Of a DNA stretch of 64,000 nt, positions 40,747 through 48,667 are shown in pieces; the first letter of the stretch is position 1, and each line of letters opens with the position of its first letter. The DNA comes from Oscillospiraceae bacterium (GTDB lineage Bacteria > Bacillota_A > Clostridia > Oscillospirales > Oscillospiraceae). Under the pieces are notes generated by a model that worked only from the letters and a program-made list of their open reading frames with translations, made no database searches and was not told where the DNA came from. Position numbers and translations under genes: made by a program. The stretch is from assembly GCA_017540945.1 (NCBI GenBank), contig JAFYAB010000037.1:1-64000 (forward strand), read 5' to 3'.

Positions 40747-42879
40747 CTATCCCAGCTCGACGTATTTTCGCAGGAAGCCCAAAACCTGCTCCCGGGTGCA
40801 GATCTTTTTGGGGGAGAAGGCAGTTTGACTGGTGCCGGCTGCGATCCCCTTCTCCACCGCCCACAGCACAGCCTTGTAGTAATAGGCGTTCTCGCGTACA
40901 TCGGTAAAGGGGCTGAGAGGCTCCTGCGGCTCCGGGTCCGGGGTTTCCCCGTCCTCGGGGGGCTGATCCGGGTCCGGGGTTTCCCCATCCTCGGGAGGCG
41001 GCGCTGGATCCTCCAGATCCGCCAGGACTGTCGGAGTGGGCTTTCCGGCGGCACACCAGAGGAAAGAAATGACCTGCGCCCGATTACAGAGCTCCATCGG
41101 CCCAAATCGTTCCGGGGAATAACCGGCGGTGATCCCGTTTTCCACCGCCCAACAGACAGCCTTGTAGTAATAGCGTTTGGGCGAGACATCCTCGAAGCTC
41201 AGCTCTGTGAGCGTGGGGTCCGGGCGGCCCAGGGCGGCCCAGAGGAAGGTCAGAACCTGCGCCCGCGTGCATTCCTCCTGGGGAGCGAATTTTGTTTCGC
41301 TTACACCGCTGGCAATACCGTTTTCCAGCGCCCAGGTGATGGACTTGTAGGACCAGTGGGATTGCGCCGGCAAATCCGTCAATTTGGTTTTTACATGCTG
41401 CCCGGCACTGTTGATCCAGTAGTGGTCCAGCGCCACCAGGGGCTTTGTATTCGCGCTCAGGGTCCCGGACAGGCTGCTGCTAGCGGCGGCGTTATAGTCC
41501 ACGCCCGCCGCGGTCTTTATGTTCTTGATCTCATATTTCGTGCCCTTCACCCGGGATTCCTTAAAGTCGGTCACGTTGGATTTGTAGAGCGCGCCGTTGA
41601 TCCAGACATCAAAGGTGGCGTATCCGTCGGTCTTTTCCGCACCGGTTCCGTCCAACACGCCGTTGACGTTGATCTCGTATTTGGGATCCGGGGTGGGCGT
41701 TGGCTGAGGGGCCAGCGCAGAAGGCGCCTTCAGCAGAAAGACGAACCAGGCCTTCAGGGTGGAGCGGGCGATGGTCTGGCCCCAGCGGATGATACAGGTG
41801 CCGTTGTAATTGCAGTCGGCGTAGGTCACAGTATCGCCGCTGACAGCGGTAACATAGATGCTGTGGGCGTAGGCGGAGCTGCCGTTCTTGTTGAAACGGA
41901 CGATATCGCCGGCCTTAAGGCTGTTCAGGCTGGAGGAATACCAGAGCTTGGTCCAGCCGGAGGAGGGGTTGTTCTGGGGATCCCGACCGGTGGCGTCGTA
42001 GCCCAGTTTATCGGCGAAGCCCCAGCATTGATAGGACAGCTCTTTGCCGTTGGGAGCATAGCCGTTGCAGGTCTGATAGGCGGTGCCGCAGTAGTTGTTG
42101 TGTTTGTAGCAGGCCTGATTGGTCCAGCCGTTCTGGTTGTTGTAGCTCATGCCGGTGCCGCGCTTGGGCATGTGGTTCCAGTATTTCCCATGGGGAAATT
42201 TCGACTTCAGCCCGGAAAGGCCCAAGACTTGGGGAGCGATCTCATCGCCCGCCGCCTCGTCTGGTAGCGAAGAATGCAGGTTCGGCGCCAGGGTCTCCAC
42301 GCCGGTGGAAAGATCTATGCTGTGCAGCGTCTCCTGATCCCGCAGATAACAGAGGGTATCGGCATCCTCGAGCCAGAATTGCTCCACGCCGCCGGAGAGC
42401 TTTACAGTCCTTTGCCCGTCGACCAGAAGCAGGACAGACGCGCCGCTAAGCACATAGAGTCCTTCCTCTCCCATGGCGAAACGAGCGATCGGGGCTTCAA
42501 AACCTATGGTGTCCAGCACGGCGCCGGTGTCCGGGGACAGCTTCATCAGCTTATCGCCGGCGGATACCAGCAGGCTGCCCTCCCACCAGAGCAGCTGGTC
42601 CACCGGCCAGTCGGTCAGGCGCGTAATGACCAGCTCGTCGTCAAAGGCTCCGGAGCAGCTGGGTTTGGAGGACTGTACCCGGGAGGACGTCAGCACATTG
42701 CCGTTCATGCTATCCGCGTACCAGCAGACCCCGTCATGGGCGGTCTCGACATCGCTGTTGCGGAGCAGGACTGCCTCCTCTTTCATCGTCTCGGCATCCG
42801 CCGCGGCCAGAGCGGAGCCGGGCAAGCAAGACGCAATCAAAAGAAAACAGAGGATCCACGCGGAAAAACGCTTGATCAT
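40747..42879 (-). CDS. SLH-anchored CHAP-like amidase/peptidase
   Basis: A 710-residue surface protein. After a signal peptide (WILCFLLIASCLPGSALA) comes a beta-propeller-like segment (repeats such as ADTLCYLRDQETLHSIDLSTGVE, about 60-210), then a CHAP/NlpC-like domain with Cys in YQCWGFADKLG and His in YAHSIYVTAVSGDTVTYAD (about 285-385), a PTPTPDP linker, a beta domain (420-500), and three SLH repeats (HWSYKSITWALENGIASG, KRYYYKAVCWAVENGI, NAYYYKAVLWAVEKGI). A Pro/Asp/Glu linker separates the last two. GGAGG lies 7 nt before the ATG at 42879. It probably cleaves peptidoglycan stems. Confidence 0.87.
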   Translation of the reverse strand: MIKRFSAWILCFLLIASCLPGSALAAADAETMKEEAVLLRNSDVETAHDGVCWYADSMNGNVLTSSRVQSSKPSCSGAFDDELVITRLTDWPVDQLLWWEGSLLVSAGDKLMKLSPDTGAVLDTIGFEAPIARFAMGEEGLYVLSGASVLLLVDGQRTVKLSGGVEQFWLEDADTLCYLRDQETLHSIDLSTGVETLAPNLHSSLPDEAAGDEIAPQVLGLSGLKSKFPHGKYWNHMPKRGTGMSYNNQNGWTNQACYKHNNYCGTAYQTCNGYAPNGKELSYQCWGFADKLGYDATGRDPQNNPSSGWTKLWYSSSLNSLKAGDIVRFNKNGSSAYAHSIYVTAVSGDTVTYADCNYNGTCIIRWGQTIARSTLKAWFVFLLKAPSALAPQPTPTPDPKYEINVNGVLDGTGAEKTDGYATFDVWINGALYKSNVTDFKESRVKGTKYEIKNIKTAAGVDYNAAASSSLSGTLSANTKPLVALDHYWINSAGQHVKTKLTDLPAQSHWSYKSITWALENGIASGVSETKFAPQEECTRAQVLTFLWAALGRPDPTLTELSFEDVSPKRYYYKAVCWAVENGITAGYSPERFGPMELCNRAQVISFLWCAAGKPTPTVLADLEDPAPPPEDGETPDPDQPPEDGETPDPEPQEPLSPFTDVRENAYYYKAVLWAVEKGIAAGTSQTAFSPKKICTREQVLGFLRKYVELG

Positions 42880-42968
42880 TGAAAACCCTCCTGATTCATT
42901 TGGGAAACACATCTTTATTATCGTAGCACAGTTGACATAATTTTGCAAGCATTTTCCTTTTATTTTTC

Positions 42969-43020
42969 GTAAAAAACCACGAAAAACCCTGAAAAAACAG
43001 GGCTTTTCGTGGTTTTTTAC
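42969..43020. terminator. Long bidirectional terminator
   Basis: A 23-nt arm GTAAAAAACCACGAAAA... (42969-42991) pairs with 42998-43020, broken by one mismatch (A/C). A-runs and T-runs at both ends fit termination of the sigma-serpin unit on the minus strand. Confidence 0.85.
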
Positions 43021-43039
43021 GCTTGGATTCCGTTTTCTG

Positions 43040-44581
43040 TTACGGCTTGGGTGAATTGACGACGCCGATAAAGAGGGGCAGACCGTCCTCGTTGGTGACG
43101 ACGAAGAGGAAGGGGCGGTCAAGCATAAGCTCCACTTCTCTCAATGGATCTTCGGGCACACCCGCGTAAGTCGGCTCAATTTCAGTATAGGCTGCTCCGG
43201 TGACGCCCTTTTTATCGACCAGGATCCGGGCCCCGTGCTTTGCCTCATCAACGCTTATGAGGTTCTCATCATTTGCGACGAGCGGCGAAAAATCCGCACG
43301 ATATTTATCGAAGACTGCCGTAACTCCCAGTATGTTCAACTTATCGATCAAGTCCAGCTGGGAGCTGACGTCGAATTCCGGGATTGCCAGTGTCACAAGG
43401 GCCTGTTCATGGGGTGTAGCATCCCTTCCAACAATACCGTTCAGAAAATCCAGTACGCTTTCGTTCTCTAACAGCGCTTCCGGATCCATCCCTTCCTCCG
43501 GTAAAAGGAAATACATGGAAGATCCGCCAGAGAGCCGCTTTCCGGCAGCGGCAAACCCATCGCCTTCATAATAATCCTGCAGCGTGGATTCCAACATAAA
43601 GTCGCAGTCCTGCTCTCCCGTCGGAGCGTGGAAGACGAGATTGACGGATCTGCAAAACTCCCCTTCCCAGGCTGCCTTGAAATAAACGGTGGTGATCAGG
43701 GCCAGAACCGTATCCGCGGAGGTTTTAATGTCTTGAATCTGGTCCGAAAGCAGTCCCTTCGTCTGTTGGTTCATCCAAGCCTGCAGCGCTTGATTATACG
43801 CCTGACTGCCCATCTCTCCTGAGAAAACCGAGCCGTAATAATTTGACGCAAGCGTTTCAACGGTCTGTCGGTCGTATTTCAGATCGTCCCGCAGCCAAAC
43901 GGAAGCGGCAAGCAAAGCAGTAAGCCGACCGTCATCGCTGTAATTTGCCCGCCACAGCGCGTTGGCCCGAGCTCGCAGGGTCTGGATATCCGGAGCGTGC
44001 AGCAGCGTCAGGAGCTCCTGCCGGCTTTCCCCCGCCGTGGTCTCTGACAGCATTGCCAAAGCCATATAGACATTCATAGGAGATACTACCCGGTTTTCCG
44101 TGCCCGCACCGCTCAGCAAAACCGGCACGGCGTTACGAAGGTATTCGTCCAAGCCTTCTGTATAGTCCGCATCAGAGCGCATCGCCATCCGGCTGTCCAT
44201 CCACTTTTGCAAAGCGTCGCGATAGGCGCTTTGATTTAGCCGTCCCGTTCCATCCTCTATATAATCACTATGAAAGGCATAGGGCGCCATCTTTGGATAT
44301 TCCGCTCCAGCCAAGGTGTAGCTCAGCAGCTCCGCCGGGGGACCTGCGTCAGTGGGTTTTGCGGCGCTGCTTGCGACGGCATCCGTTGACGAAGCTTGTG
44401 AAGGATCGACTGATGGACGCCTCGCAAAGCGCACGGCGCCCAAGATCACGATGGCCAGCACGGCGGCGAGGCTGAGCCAGGGGACCCAACGGATGCCGGT
44501 TCGCCGCAGCTTCCGCTCCCCCTCCAGAACCTGAGCGTCCGGAAGCTCCGTGATCGCATTGTAAAGATCTTCTGAATTCAT
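43040..44581 (-). CDS. Membrane-anchored serpin with anti-sigma-like N-terminus
   Basis: 513 residues. A short cytoplasmic head (MNSEDLYNAITELPDAQVL) and a basic stretch precede one membrane span (WVPWLSLAAVLAIVILGAV, about 33-51), the layout of membrane regulators encoded after ECF sigma factors in Oscillospiraceae. The extracytoplasmic part is a serpin: NRVVSPMNVYMALAMLSETT, WMNQQTKGLLSDQI, TTVYFKAAWEGEF, VTLAIPEFDVSSQ, DRPFLFVVTNEDGLPLF. The reactive-loop region reads KKGVTGAAYTEIEPTYAG, less alanine-rich than in an ideal inhibitory hinge. Its ATG overlaps the sigma stop by 4 nt. It could regulate the sigma factor in response to proteases. Confidence 0.88.
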   Translation of the reverse strand: MNSEDLYNAITELPDAQVLEGERKLRRTGIRWVPWLSLAAVLAIVILGAVRFARRPSVDPSQASSTDAVASSAAKPTDAGPPAELLSYTLAGAEYPKMAPYAFHSDYIEDGTGRLNQSAYRDALQKWMDSRMAMRSDADYTEGLDEYLRNAVPVLLSGAGTENRVVSPMNVYMALAMLSETTAGESRQELLTLLHAPDIQTLRARANALWRANYSDDGRLTALLAASVWLRDDLKYDRQTVETLASNYYGSVFSGEMGSQAYNQALQAWMNQQTKGLLSDQIQDIKTSADTVLALITTVYFKAAWEGEFCRSVNLVFHAPTGEQDCDFMLESTLQDYYEGDGFAAAGKRLSGGSSMYFLLPEEGMDPEALLENESVLDFLNGIVGRDATPHEQALVTLAIPEFDVSSQLDLIDKLNILGVTAVFDKYRADFSPLVANDENLISVDEAKHGARILVDKKGVTGAAYTEIEPTYAGVPEDPLREVELMLDRPFLFVVTNEDGLPLFIGVVNSPKP

Positions 44582-45135
44582 AATTCCACTCCTTCCTGTT
44601 CCAGCCGGGTTCTCAGACTCTGCCGCAGCCGCAGGAGGCGCAAGGTCATGGCGTTCTGCCGAACTCCGGCTTCCTGGGCCAGACGCTTGACCGAAACGCC
44701 GTGCCAGTAGCGACGGACAAAGAGCTGTCGCTGCTCTGCTTCCAGCTCGTTCAGCCAGGCAGACAGCAGTCGAGACAATTCCCGGCTTTCCAGTTCCTGT
44801 TCCAGGCTCCGGGCCGCGGGGATACAGTCCTCCAGTTCGGACAGCAGGATCTCAAGCTCCCGGTAACGTTTTTTCGTATGGAAAAAGCGGAAACGGCTCA
44901 GGGCCAGGTTCCGGGTGATCCGTCCCAGGTAGCTCCGCAGACATGCGGGCTGGCTGGGCGGAATGTCGTTCCATGCAGCCAGCCAGGTGTCATTCAGGAT
45001 CTCTTCGGTGTCCTCCGGGCAGCCCAGGATATTGTTTGCCACAGCGGCGCAGTAGGGGCCGTACTTGCCTGCGGTCTCGGTGACGGCCCGTTGATCCCGC
45101 CGGTTATAGAGCTCCAGAATGTACGTGTCCTCCAT
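44578..45135 (-). CDS. ECF-type sigma-70 family sigma factor
   Basis: A 185-residue sigma factor with region 2 (GPYCAAVANNILGCPEDTEEILNDTWLAAW split, then RSYLGRITRNLALSRFR) and region 4 (LFVRRYWHGVSVKRLAQEAG, then RQNAMTLRLLRLRQSLRTRL). Region 3 is absent, as in ECF factors. GGAGGAA lies before the ATG. It is followed with a 4-nt overlap by the membrane serpin gene. An AAAGG/CCTTT palindrome and a TATAAT (45177-45172) lie upstream, possibly its own promoter, but the -35 is poor. Confidence 0.9.
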   Translation of the reverse strand: MEDTYILELYNRRDQRAVTETAGKYGPYCAAVANNILGCPEDTEEILNDTWLAAWNDIPPSQPACLRSYLGRITRNLALSRFRFFHTKKRYRELEILLSELEDCIPAARSLEQELESRELSRLLSAWLNELEAEQRQLFVRRYWHGVSVKRLAQEAGVRQNAMTLRLLRLRQSLRTRLEQEGVEL

Positions 45136-45256
45136 TCCCGTTCCTCCGTTTCTTTGAAAGGTCCTTTCACTATTATAGACGCCGAAGTGAAAGAAATGTT
45201 ACGCAGGCGAATCAAATCGGCCCCTGCGACCATACGAGTCCGGATTTGTCGTGGTT

Positions 45257-45730
45257 TCACCGTATGACCTGCCAGGCTGCGATCAGGCGGTCCTGGCTCC
45301 AGCTTGCGTTGGCCGGGCTGGTGGAAGGAAGCACAAGCGCAGGGCGGTTCGTTACAGGCTCTGTGTATCTGTGATAGAGCTTTGCAGCAGTCTGACCGTT
45401 GACAAAGATCTCCCGGATCTGAGCGGAATCCAGGATGGGACGCAGATCGTTGACGGCGACGTTGCGGATGGAGGCGTCAGAAGAGCCCCTGATCTCACAG
45501 GATGCGATCACGTCCCAGAGCGCAACGCCATGACGCAGCAGGAAGGCCCTGCGCTCAGCCACCGTTACGGGAACGTCGTCCTCAAAAACGGCGGCCGTCA
45601 CCCGCCAGAAGCGGTTTTGGGGATGGCCATAGAAAAAGCCCTGCTCCCGGGACTTCACCGAGGGGAAGGAACCGAGGATCAGAATGCGGGAATTCCCGTC
45701 ATAGACGGGCGGAATGGGATGGATCAGCAT
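45257..45730 (-). CDS. DNA-deoxyinosine glycosylase (uracil-DNA glycosylase superfamily)
   Basis: A 157-residue base-excision repair enzyme that removes hypoxanthine from DNA. Motifs: ILGSFPSVKSREQGFFYGHPQNRFW, with the catalytic region as in the hypoxanthine-DNA glycosylase/MUG group, ALWDVIASCEIRGSSDASI, and the late LPSTSPANASWS motif. Length matches the family. It runs convergent to nothing nearby and lies between the sigma promoter region and tRNA-Gly; no operon partner is seen. Confidence 0.88.
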   Translation of the reverse strand: MLIHPIPPVYDGNSRILILGSFPSVKSREQGFFYGHPQNRFWRVTAAVFEDDVPVTVAERRAFLLRHGVALWDVIASCEIRGSSDASIRNVAVNDLRPILDSAQIREIFVNGQTAAKLYHRYTEPVTNRPALVLPSTSPANASWSQDRLIAAWQVIR

Positions 45731-45747
45731 AGCGGCCTCCGAAATGA

Positions 45748-45773
45748 AAAACGCACGCTGCGGCGTGCGTTTT
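45748..45773 (-). terminator. tRNA-Gly terminator
   Basis: AAAACGCACGC/GCGTGCGTTTT (11 bp, 4-nt loop), 2 nt past the tRNA 3' end. Confidence 0.85.
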
Positions 45774-45774
45774 C

Positions 45775-45848
45775 TGGAGCGGATAAAGGGAGTCGAACCC
45801 TCCTGTTCAGCTTGGGAAGCTGACGTTCTACCGATGAACTATATCCGC
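45775..45848 (-). tRNA. tRNA-Gly (CCC)
   Basis: Minus strand: acceptor GCGGATA/TATCCGC with encoded CCA, D-arm GTTCATCGGTAGAAC, anticodon stem TCAGC/GCTGA around TTCCCAA, and T-arm GAGGG-TTCGACT-CCCTT. 74 nt. Confidence 0.95.
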
Positions 45849-45951
45849 AGGTCTGTTGTGAAATATATTATAACAGACCAAAAGCAATTTTTCAATAGAA
45901 ATTTGCTGGTTTTTTATTTTTTCTTTTTGGGGGTGAAAACCGGTTCACGAC

Positions 45952-46953
45952 TCACAGCAGAGCCAGCATAATCAGGAACCCCGCCGCGGGCAGCGCAAAT
46001 ACCAGGTTTTTCCTGACCTCGAAGCCCCGGCGCAGGAAATGGACGCCAAAGACCAGGCTGGCCAGGGGAATCGGCAGCAGGAGCAGGGGCTGCCAGGCGC
46101 CCCGGGTTTGCATCCCGCCCTGCCCGTTCGCCAGGGATAGGATCCAAAGCCCCGCCGGTACAGACGCCATGCAGAGCAGGACCAACAGGAAGGACGCTGT
46201 GCGGATCTCATTCTCCGGGGACAAGCCTCGATCCAGCACCTTCCCGACGCCGAAGCAGGCCTTGATCACAGGATTCCCCTCTGCAAGCTCCCGGTCCACC
46301 GCGTAAGTCAAACCGTCCTGGGTGAACAGATAAAGGCTTTCGCACACCGCGCAGCTCCGGGTGCACTCCGGACGCAGCAGAACGGAGCTGACCATGGCGC
46401 CGTCCCTGTGGATCTCAGCGTAGAGCCCTCCGTCCCGCAGGCAGTAGCGATAGCGCTTTTCCTTCAGCTGCGCAAGATCACGGGGGATCCTCCTCAGCTC
46501 CCGATACAGGAAAAACAGGAGGACTGCCGCAAAGACCGCACCCAAGGCCAGCGCCATCTCCGCACGCTTCTCCGCCGGCGCGCCGGCAGCCCCCAAGAGC
46601 GCGCCGAACAGAAAAGCAAGGATCAACAGGATGCCGCCCCGCCGGAACACGCGGCGGCGGCTGTGGCGCATCAGCAGTTCAAGGGTTTCAGGGGTATGGA
46701 CAAACAGGATGGCTTCCTCTCGCGGAGCCGGGTCTCCGCTCGTCACGACAGCGTCATTCTCCCGATCCAGGAGGGCATCCACGGAAATGCCGAAGATCTC
46801 CCGCAGGCGGAGCAGATTGTCCACTGTGGGCATCGTCTGGTCTGTTTCCCAAAGGCTCACGGTCTGACGGCTCACCAGCAGACGTTTTCCGAGCTCCTCC
46901 TGCGAAAGGCCCGCCCGCCGCCGACACTCCAGAAGCTTTTCTCCAAGGGTCAT
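45952..46953 (-). CDS. XRE-type regulator fused to a membrane domain
   Basis: 333 residues. The N-terminal HTH_3 domain (LGEKLLECRRRAGLSQEELGKRLLVSRQTVSLWETDQTMP split, then VDNLLRLREIFGISVDALL) occupies about 1-70. Four hydrophobic spans follow (about 105-125, 132-148, 255-275, 290-310 and a last one near 320), and between spans 2 and 3 lies a YcxB-like soluble region (RYRYCLRDGGLYAEI, CTRSCAVCESLYLFTQDGLTYAV). This DNA-binding plus membrane layout is common in Clostridia; a signal across the membrane may control DNA binding. GGAGGGAGC precedes the ATG. Confidence 0.82.
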   Translation of the reverse strand: MTLGEKLLECRRRAGLSQEELGKRLLVSRQTVSLWETDQTMPTVDNLLRLREIFGISVDALLDRENDAVVTSGDPAPREEAILFVHTPETLELLMRHSRRRVFRRGGILLILAFLFGALLGAAGAPAEKRAEMALALGAVFAAVLLFFLYRELRRIPRDLAQLKEKRYRYCLRDGGLYAEIHRDGAMVSSVLLRPECTRSCAVCESLYLFTQDGLTYAVDRELAEGNPVIKACFGVGKVLDRGLSPENEIRTASFLLVLLCMASVPAGLWILSLANGQGGMQTRGAWQPLLLLPIPLASLVFGVHFLRRGFEVRKNLVFALPAAGFLIMLALL

Positions 46954-47000
46954 TGAGCTCCCTCCTTCCGGAATGATTTTATCGGATCATTGCCTGTTTT

Positions 47001-47040
47001 GCAAGCAAATCCCGCTTGATTCCTGTCAAGCGGGACTTGC
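47001..47040 (-). terminator. Terminator-like hairpin after sdaA
   Basis: CCCGCTTGA (47011-47019) pairs with TCAAGCGGG (47026-47034), extended by GCAAG/CTTGC at the ends. The T-run is weak on either strand. A second loose hairpin with CTGTC/GACAG ends (47067-47099) lies closer to sdaA. Confidence 0.5.
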
Positions 47041-47154
47041 GGCACGAGATTTCACAAGAATTTACTGTCAGGCGCGAGGCCGCCGTCCTCCGGACAGCTC
47101 TTCCCCAAGGGAAAGAGCTATATCCGCCTGCGGTAGAGACGGGCCAGGCCGCCC

Positions 47155-48327
47155 TCAGGTCTCGCGGAAGGCCTTGGCGATGTTGATGCCCGTCTGGTAC
47201 ATGGTTTTGACGCACATGTCGAAGCTGATGGACTGGGTCTCGTAGAGGAAGTAGGCCAGGTTCAGGCAGTTCATGGCCCGCATGGCCGCCACGGCGTTGC
47301 GCTCGATGCAGGGGATCTGCACCAGGCCGCAGATGGGGTCGCAGGTCAGGCCCAGGTGGTGCTCCAGGGCTATTTCAGCGGCGAACTCGATCTGGTCCAG
47401 GTTCATATCGCAGAGCTCCGCCAGGGCCGCGGAGGCCATGGAGCAGGCCGCGCCGATCTCCGCCTGACAGCCGCACTCAGCTCCGGAGACGGAGGCGTTA
47501 TGCTTGATGAGATTGCCGATGATGCCGCCCACGGCCAGGGCGTGGAGGATCTTCTCGTCGGAGAAGCCATGGTCCTCCTGCATATAGCGCAGGACCGCGG
47601 GCAGGACGCCGCAGCTGCCGCAGGTGGGGGCGGTGACGATGGTGCCGTTATCGGCGTTCTGCTCGGAGACGGCGAAGGCGTAGGCGCAGATCACGCGGGT
47701 CTCCTTGATCTGGACCATCTGGTTCTTGGTCGCCTGCTCATAGAGCAGCTTCGCCTTCCGCTCCAGCTGCAGGCCGCCGGGCAGGATGCCCTCCGCGTGG
47801 AGTCCGTCCGCGATGGCCCAGCGCATGGCCTTCCATACCTTGGCAAGGTAGGTCCAGATCTCCGGCCCTTCGGTCATCTCCACATATTCCCAGATCCGGA
47901 CCTTGCGCCACTGGCAGAAGCGGATGACCTCCGCTAGGGAGTTCTCGGGATAGATCTCCTCTTCGTCCTTGCCGGGAGCCCGTCCCTCGATCACGATGTC
48001 ACCGCCGCCCACAGACTGAACCCGCATTCGGGGGCTTTCGACGCCGTTCTCCACAGCGAAAAAGTCCAGGGTGTTGGGATGGGGCAGGTCGGGGGGATCC
48101 TGCTGAGAAAAGACGATTTCGGTGGGCGTGGGTCCCAGGACCTCCCGCAGCACCCGGTCGGTGCCGTGGCCAACGCCGGTCTTCGCCAGAGAATCATAGA
48201 GTACCACCCGATAGCGCTCCGCGTCGGGGTGCTCCTCCTTGAAGATCCGCGCCGCCCGCTCCGGCCCCATGGTATGGGACGAGGACGGACCCTTGCCGAT
48301 CTTGTAGATATCACGAATGGAACGCAT
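47155..48327 (-). CDS. sdaA: L-serine ammonia-lyase (Fe-S, single chain)
   Basis: Converts L-serine to pyruvate and ammonia with a 4Fe-4S cluster. 390 residues join the N-terminal beta-type domain (SIRDIYKIGKGPSSSHTMGP, VLYDSLAKTGVGHGTD, HPNTLDFFA) to the alpha domain (TAPTCGSCGVLPAVL, GNLIKHNASVSGAECGCQAEIG, HHLGLTCDPICGLVQIPCIERN). Cysteines for the cluster are all visible. The ATG at 48327 has GGGAGG 8 nt upstream and homology begins there. It is divergent from sbcD; both leaders carry the same structured element. Together with glyA it touches serine metabolism, though it is not linked to it. Confidence 0.95.
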   Translation of the reverse strand: MRSIRDIYKIGKGPSSSHTMGPERAARIFKEEHPDAERYRVVLYDSLAKTGVGHGTDRVLREVLGPTPTEIVFSQQDPPDLPHPNTLDFFAVENGVESPRMRVQSVGGGDIVIEGRAPGKDEEEIYPENSLAEVIRFCQWRKVRIWEYVEMTEGPEIWTYLAKVWKAMRWAIADGLHAEGILPGGLQLERKAKLLYEQATKNQMVQIKETRVICAYAFAVSEQNADNGTIVTAPTCGSCGVLPAVLRYMQEDHGFSDEKILHALAVGGIIGNLIKHNASVSGAECGCQAEIGAACSMASAALAELCDMNLDQIEFAAEIALEHHLGLTCDPICGLVQIPCIERNAVAAMRAMNCLNLAYFLYETQSISFDMCVKTMYQTGINIAKAFRET

Positions 48328-48387
48328 GGTCGCAGCCTCCCTCTGTAGTGACAAGCATTGCTTGTCCGCCGTCTCCCCAGGTACTGA

Positions 48388-48453
48388 GGAGTTGAGAATT
48401 GAGAACTAAGAATTGCGAATTGTCGGTGTCGTTCAAATTGCCATTTGAACGAC
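48388..48453 (-). promoter_or_regulatory. Leader element A (sdaA side): hairpin plus AATTCT tract
   Basis: Hairpin 48428-48453: stem GTCGTTCAAAT/ATTTGAACGAC around TGCC. In the sdaA transcript it is followed by an ACCGACAATTC start and repeated AATTCT/CTCAATT units (48427-48388). Element B in the sbcD leader has the same order relative to its own transcript. Confidence 0.7.
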
Positions 48454-48478
48454 GGAAAACGATGCTTATTCTACCTTA

Positions 48479-48506
48479 ATTATAGCATTTGACAGTCGGA
48501 AATCAA
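48479..48506 (-). promoter_or_regulatory. sdaA promoter
   Basis: Minus strand: TTGATT (48506-48501), a 16-nt spacer and TATAAT (48484-48479). Confidence 0.65.
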
Positions 48507-48518
48507 TAGGAAAGTTGC

Positions 48519-48547
48519 TTGCGTACAGGATAATTATATGGTAAAAT
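48519..48547 (+). promoter_or_regulatory. sbcD promoter
   Basis: TTGCGT (48519-48524), a 17-nt spacer and TAAAAT (48542-48547), giving a leader of about 115 nt. Confidence 0.55.
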
Positions 48548-48588
48548 ATACAAGCAAAGGACCCTGTCCCCCGCCCCATTTGATTCCC

Positions 48589-48655
48589 GTTTTGCAGATG
48601 GCGATCTGCAAAACACCACAATTCTTAATTCTCCATTCTCAATTCTCAATTCACA
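48589..48655 (+). promoter_or_regulatory. Leader element B (sbcD side): hairpin plus AATTCT tract
   Basis: Hairpin 48589-48614: stem GTTTTGCAGAT/ATCTGCAAAAC. It is followed by ACCACAATTC and repeated AATTCT/CTCAATT units to 48655, 12 nt before the sbcD ATG. Compared with element A, four stem pairs differ on both sides and all remain paired. Confidence 0.7.
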
Positions 48656-48667
48656 GAGGTATGCGTA

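Noticed and set aside
45952..46953. Toxin-antitoxin pair including the XRE gene
   Set aside because: The XRE domain is fused to membrane spans and no small partner gene is adjacent.
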